The translations under genes were made by a program, and so were the position numbers. This document shows, in pieces, positions 14,352-15,422 of a DNA stretch of 15,422 bases; the stretch's first letter is position 1, and every line of letters starts with the position of its first letter. The stretch lies in NCBI RefSeq assembly GCF_938017615.1, contig NZ_CALIJA010000045.1, forward strand, positions 1 through 15,422. Direction: 5' to 3'. The notes under the pieces were generated by a model, which was given only the letters and a program-made list of their open reading frames with translations, was not told where the DNA came from and searched no databases. This DNA is from an uncultured Campylobacter sp. (lineage in GTDB: Bacteria; Campylobacterota; Campylobacteria; Campylobacterales; Campylobacteraceae).

Positions 14352-14838
14352 GATAAATCAAATTTCGTAGCAGCTCAAATAGCGCCGCAAGCGGTCTTTT
14401 CTCTCATGCGCGCAGATACACCCCGCGCGACATCCAGCCCCAATCACACCAAGAGCGGTCTTACCCTATTTTACCGCAGTGCGCGTTTCGCGCAGGCTTT
14501 GCATCCATTCATCGCGCAAGCCCCACTAGCACGAGATATCTATGAAACGCGGGCTCCTCTTCACTCTGCCCGCTCGCTTATAACGATGTACTTTCATATT
14601 TTGCGCGCTCGCGATGCGCCGCCGCTTTGCGCAGTAGCGATCGATCCTCGCGCAGATGTCCGCACCGAGAGTGAGCCGATCCGGATCAAAGCGACACGCG
14701 CTAACCGCGCCCGCCGATAGATAGCAGCACGGACAGATCATCGAACCGATCGGCTCGTTAAAAGGCGTAGATTCCGCGGATAAAATCACTCTCGTAAAAT
14801 TTCGGCTCGTAGCTGCGGGTAGCGGGCATTTTACTTTG
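14352..14838. other. Stretch with no intact gene; possible frameshifted minus-strand remnant
   Basis: No protein family is recognisable in this roughly 490-bp stretch. It is rich in GCGC-type sequence and nearly lacks the AAATTT hexamer between about 14375 and 14770, unlike most of the window. On the minus strand an ATG at 14829, nine bases after the flavoprotein stop, opens 23 codons (begins MPATRSYEPKFYE) before TAA at 14760-14758. Dropping one T of the TTTT at that point would join it to a longer open frame that ends at 14526 and contains a CPCC motif. This could be a decayed gene once cotranscribed with the flavoprotein, or chance. The opposite strand also has an open frame (14406-14720) with no family look. 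Confidence 0.35.
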
Positions 14839-15387
14839 CTAAATTTGATACTCGCCGGGGCTTAGTTCGCCTCGTAAAAGTTTGCCGAAGCGTGCGACCG
14901 CGGCATCTACGGCATCGTCGCTAAACTCGCCGGGCTCAAACCCGCCGCTGATAAACGGCACGGCAAACTCCATCCCGCAGTAGTTTGCCGCAATCTTAAG
15001 CGGCGTTAAAATTTCATCCATGCTAAAGCCGATCGCACCTTGTTTGGAGTACTCGCTAAGCGGCGTACTAGCACTTAGCGCAAGCTGCAGGACCTTGCCC
15101 TTAAGCGCGCCGGAGCCCACCAGCTCGTGCGAAAAGACGATGTCGATATAGGCTTTTAGCATAGGCGGCACGTTTAGCCAGTACAGCGGGTACAAAAATA
15201 CGATGTGATCTGCGCCGCGTAGCGCGTCTTGCTCTGCGCGGGCGTCGATGCGCGTAGTATCGGTGCCGTAAAGTCCCTCCAAATGGCGTACCTCTACGCC
15301 GGCAGCGCTCTTTACGACCTGCGATAGAGCTTTGTTCACGCGCGAGGCGGCGAAATTAGGATGCGATAAGATCACGAGCGTTTTCAT
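14839..15387 (-). CDS. NAD(P)H-dependent flavin oxidoreductase, KefF/NQO flavodoxin-fold family
   Basis: This is a 182-residue soluble flavoprotein with a flavodoxin-like fold, expected to bind FMN/FAD and reduce quinones or similar electrophiles with NAD(P)H. The family marks are the start MKTLVILSHPN (FMN phosphate loop region), VRHLEGLYG (34-42), the block FLYPLYWLNVPPMLKAY (69-85) followed by IDIVFSHE, and GALKGK (97-102). The layout closely resembles KefF, the regulatory oxidoreductase of the KefC potassium efflux system, and YwrO-type quinone reductases, but no kef channel gene is visible, so I keep the call general. AAAGGAA lies upstream of the ATG at 15387, and a TATAAT box sits at the window edge. 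All of it appears intact. Confidence 0.88.
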   Translation of the reverse strand: MKTLVILSHPNFAASRVNKALSQVVKSAAGVEVRHLEGLYGTDTTRIDARAEQDALRGADHIVFLYPLYWLNVPPMLKAYIDIVFSHELVGSGALKGKVLQLALSASTPLSEYSKQGAIGFSMDEILTPLKIAANYCGMEFAVPFISGGFEPGEFSDDAVDAAVARFGKLLRGELSPGEYQI

Positions 15388-15415
15388 GTTATTTCCTTTG
15401 TTAAAATTTTGAAAA

Positions 15416-15421
15416 ATTATA
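15416..15421 (-). promoter_or_regulatory. -10 box (TATAAT) for the flavoprotein gene
   Basis: A perfect TATAAT on the minus strand (15421-15416) lies 28 bases from the ATG at 15387, giving a short leader that contains the ribosome site AAAGGAA. Any -35 region would be outside the window. Confidence 0.55.
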
Positions 15422-15422
15422 T

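Noticed and set aside
14391..14461. Direct repeat AGCGGTCTT about 60 bases apart
   Set aside because: Only 9 bp and two copies; no spacer regularity, so not a CRISPR or operator array on this evidence.
14406..14720. 104-codon plus-strand open frame after the molbindin terminator
   Set aside because: It has no ribosome site at its ATG, an Arg/Ala/Ser-rich composition without family motifs, and it lies opposite an equally open minus frame; chance in GC-rich DNA is more likely.

Overview
The window reads as chromosomal DNA from a Campylobacter-type epsilonproteobacterium. The gene order queH-fabZ-lpxA-clpX-mreB-mreC-carB closely resembles the fabZ-lpxA-clpX-mreB-mreC(-carB) cluster of Campylobacter jejuni. 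dapB next to purF is also a Campylobacter pairing. Promoters show a good -10 box without a clear -35, as expected for this group. By eye the base composition is in the mid-to-high 40s %GC, much higher than C. jejuni. That suggests the oral, GC-richer species (C. gracilis / C. rectus / C. showae group); the species is an inference.

Layout. Positions 7120 down to 1 (minus strand) form one tightly packed transcription unit. It runs from queH (tRNA queuosine synthesis) through fabZ (fatty acid synthesis), lpxA (lipid A), clpX (protease unfoldase), mreB and mreC (cell shape) to carB (carbamoyl phosphate), which leaves the window incomplete. From fabZ to carB every junction overlaps by 1-8 bases except clpX-mreB, so translational coupling is likely. 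A 65-bp divergent intergenic region holds back-to-back promoters. From there 7186-13357 runs on the plus strand: a 1120-residue membrane-anchored AsmA/DUF748 protein, dapB (lysine/peptidoglycan), a truncated nucleotidyltransferase (MNT) gene, purF (purines) and a DUF488 protein.

Positions 13358-14838 are a sparse region. It contains a 473-bp intergenic stretch with several perfect inverted repeats, a stand-alone two-domain molybdate-binding (Mop) protein with a probable terminator, and about 500 bp with no intact gene but with pieces that look like a frameshifted ORF. The right end holds a KefF/NQO-like flavoprotein on the minus strand with a -10 box at the window edge.

Functionally this is mostly housekeeping: envelope building (fabZ, lpxA, mreBC, dapB, the AsmA-like protein), nucleotide precursors (carB, purF) and tRNA modification. 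I found no complete unknown multi-gene system. The most unusual signals are a very strong excess of the palindrome AAATTT (about 100 copies by hand count), the degraded toxin-antitoxin-type MNT gene between dapB and purF, and the structured intergenic stretch before the molbindin gene.
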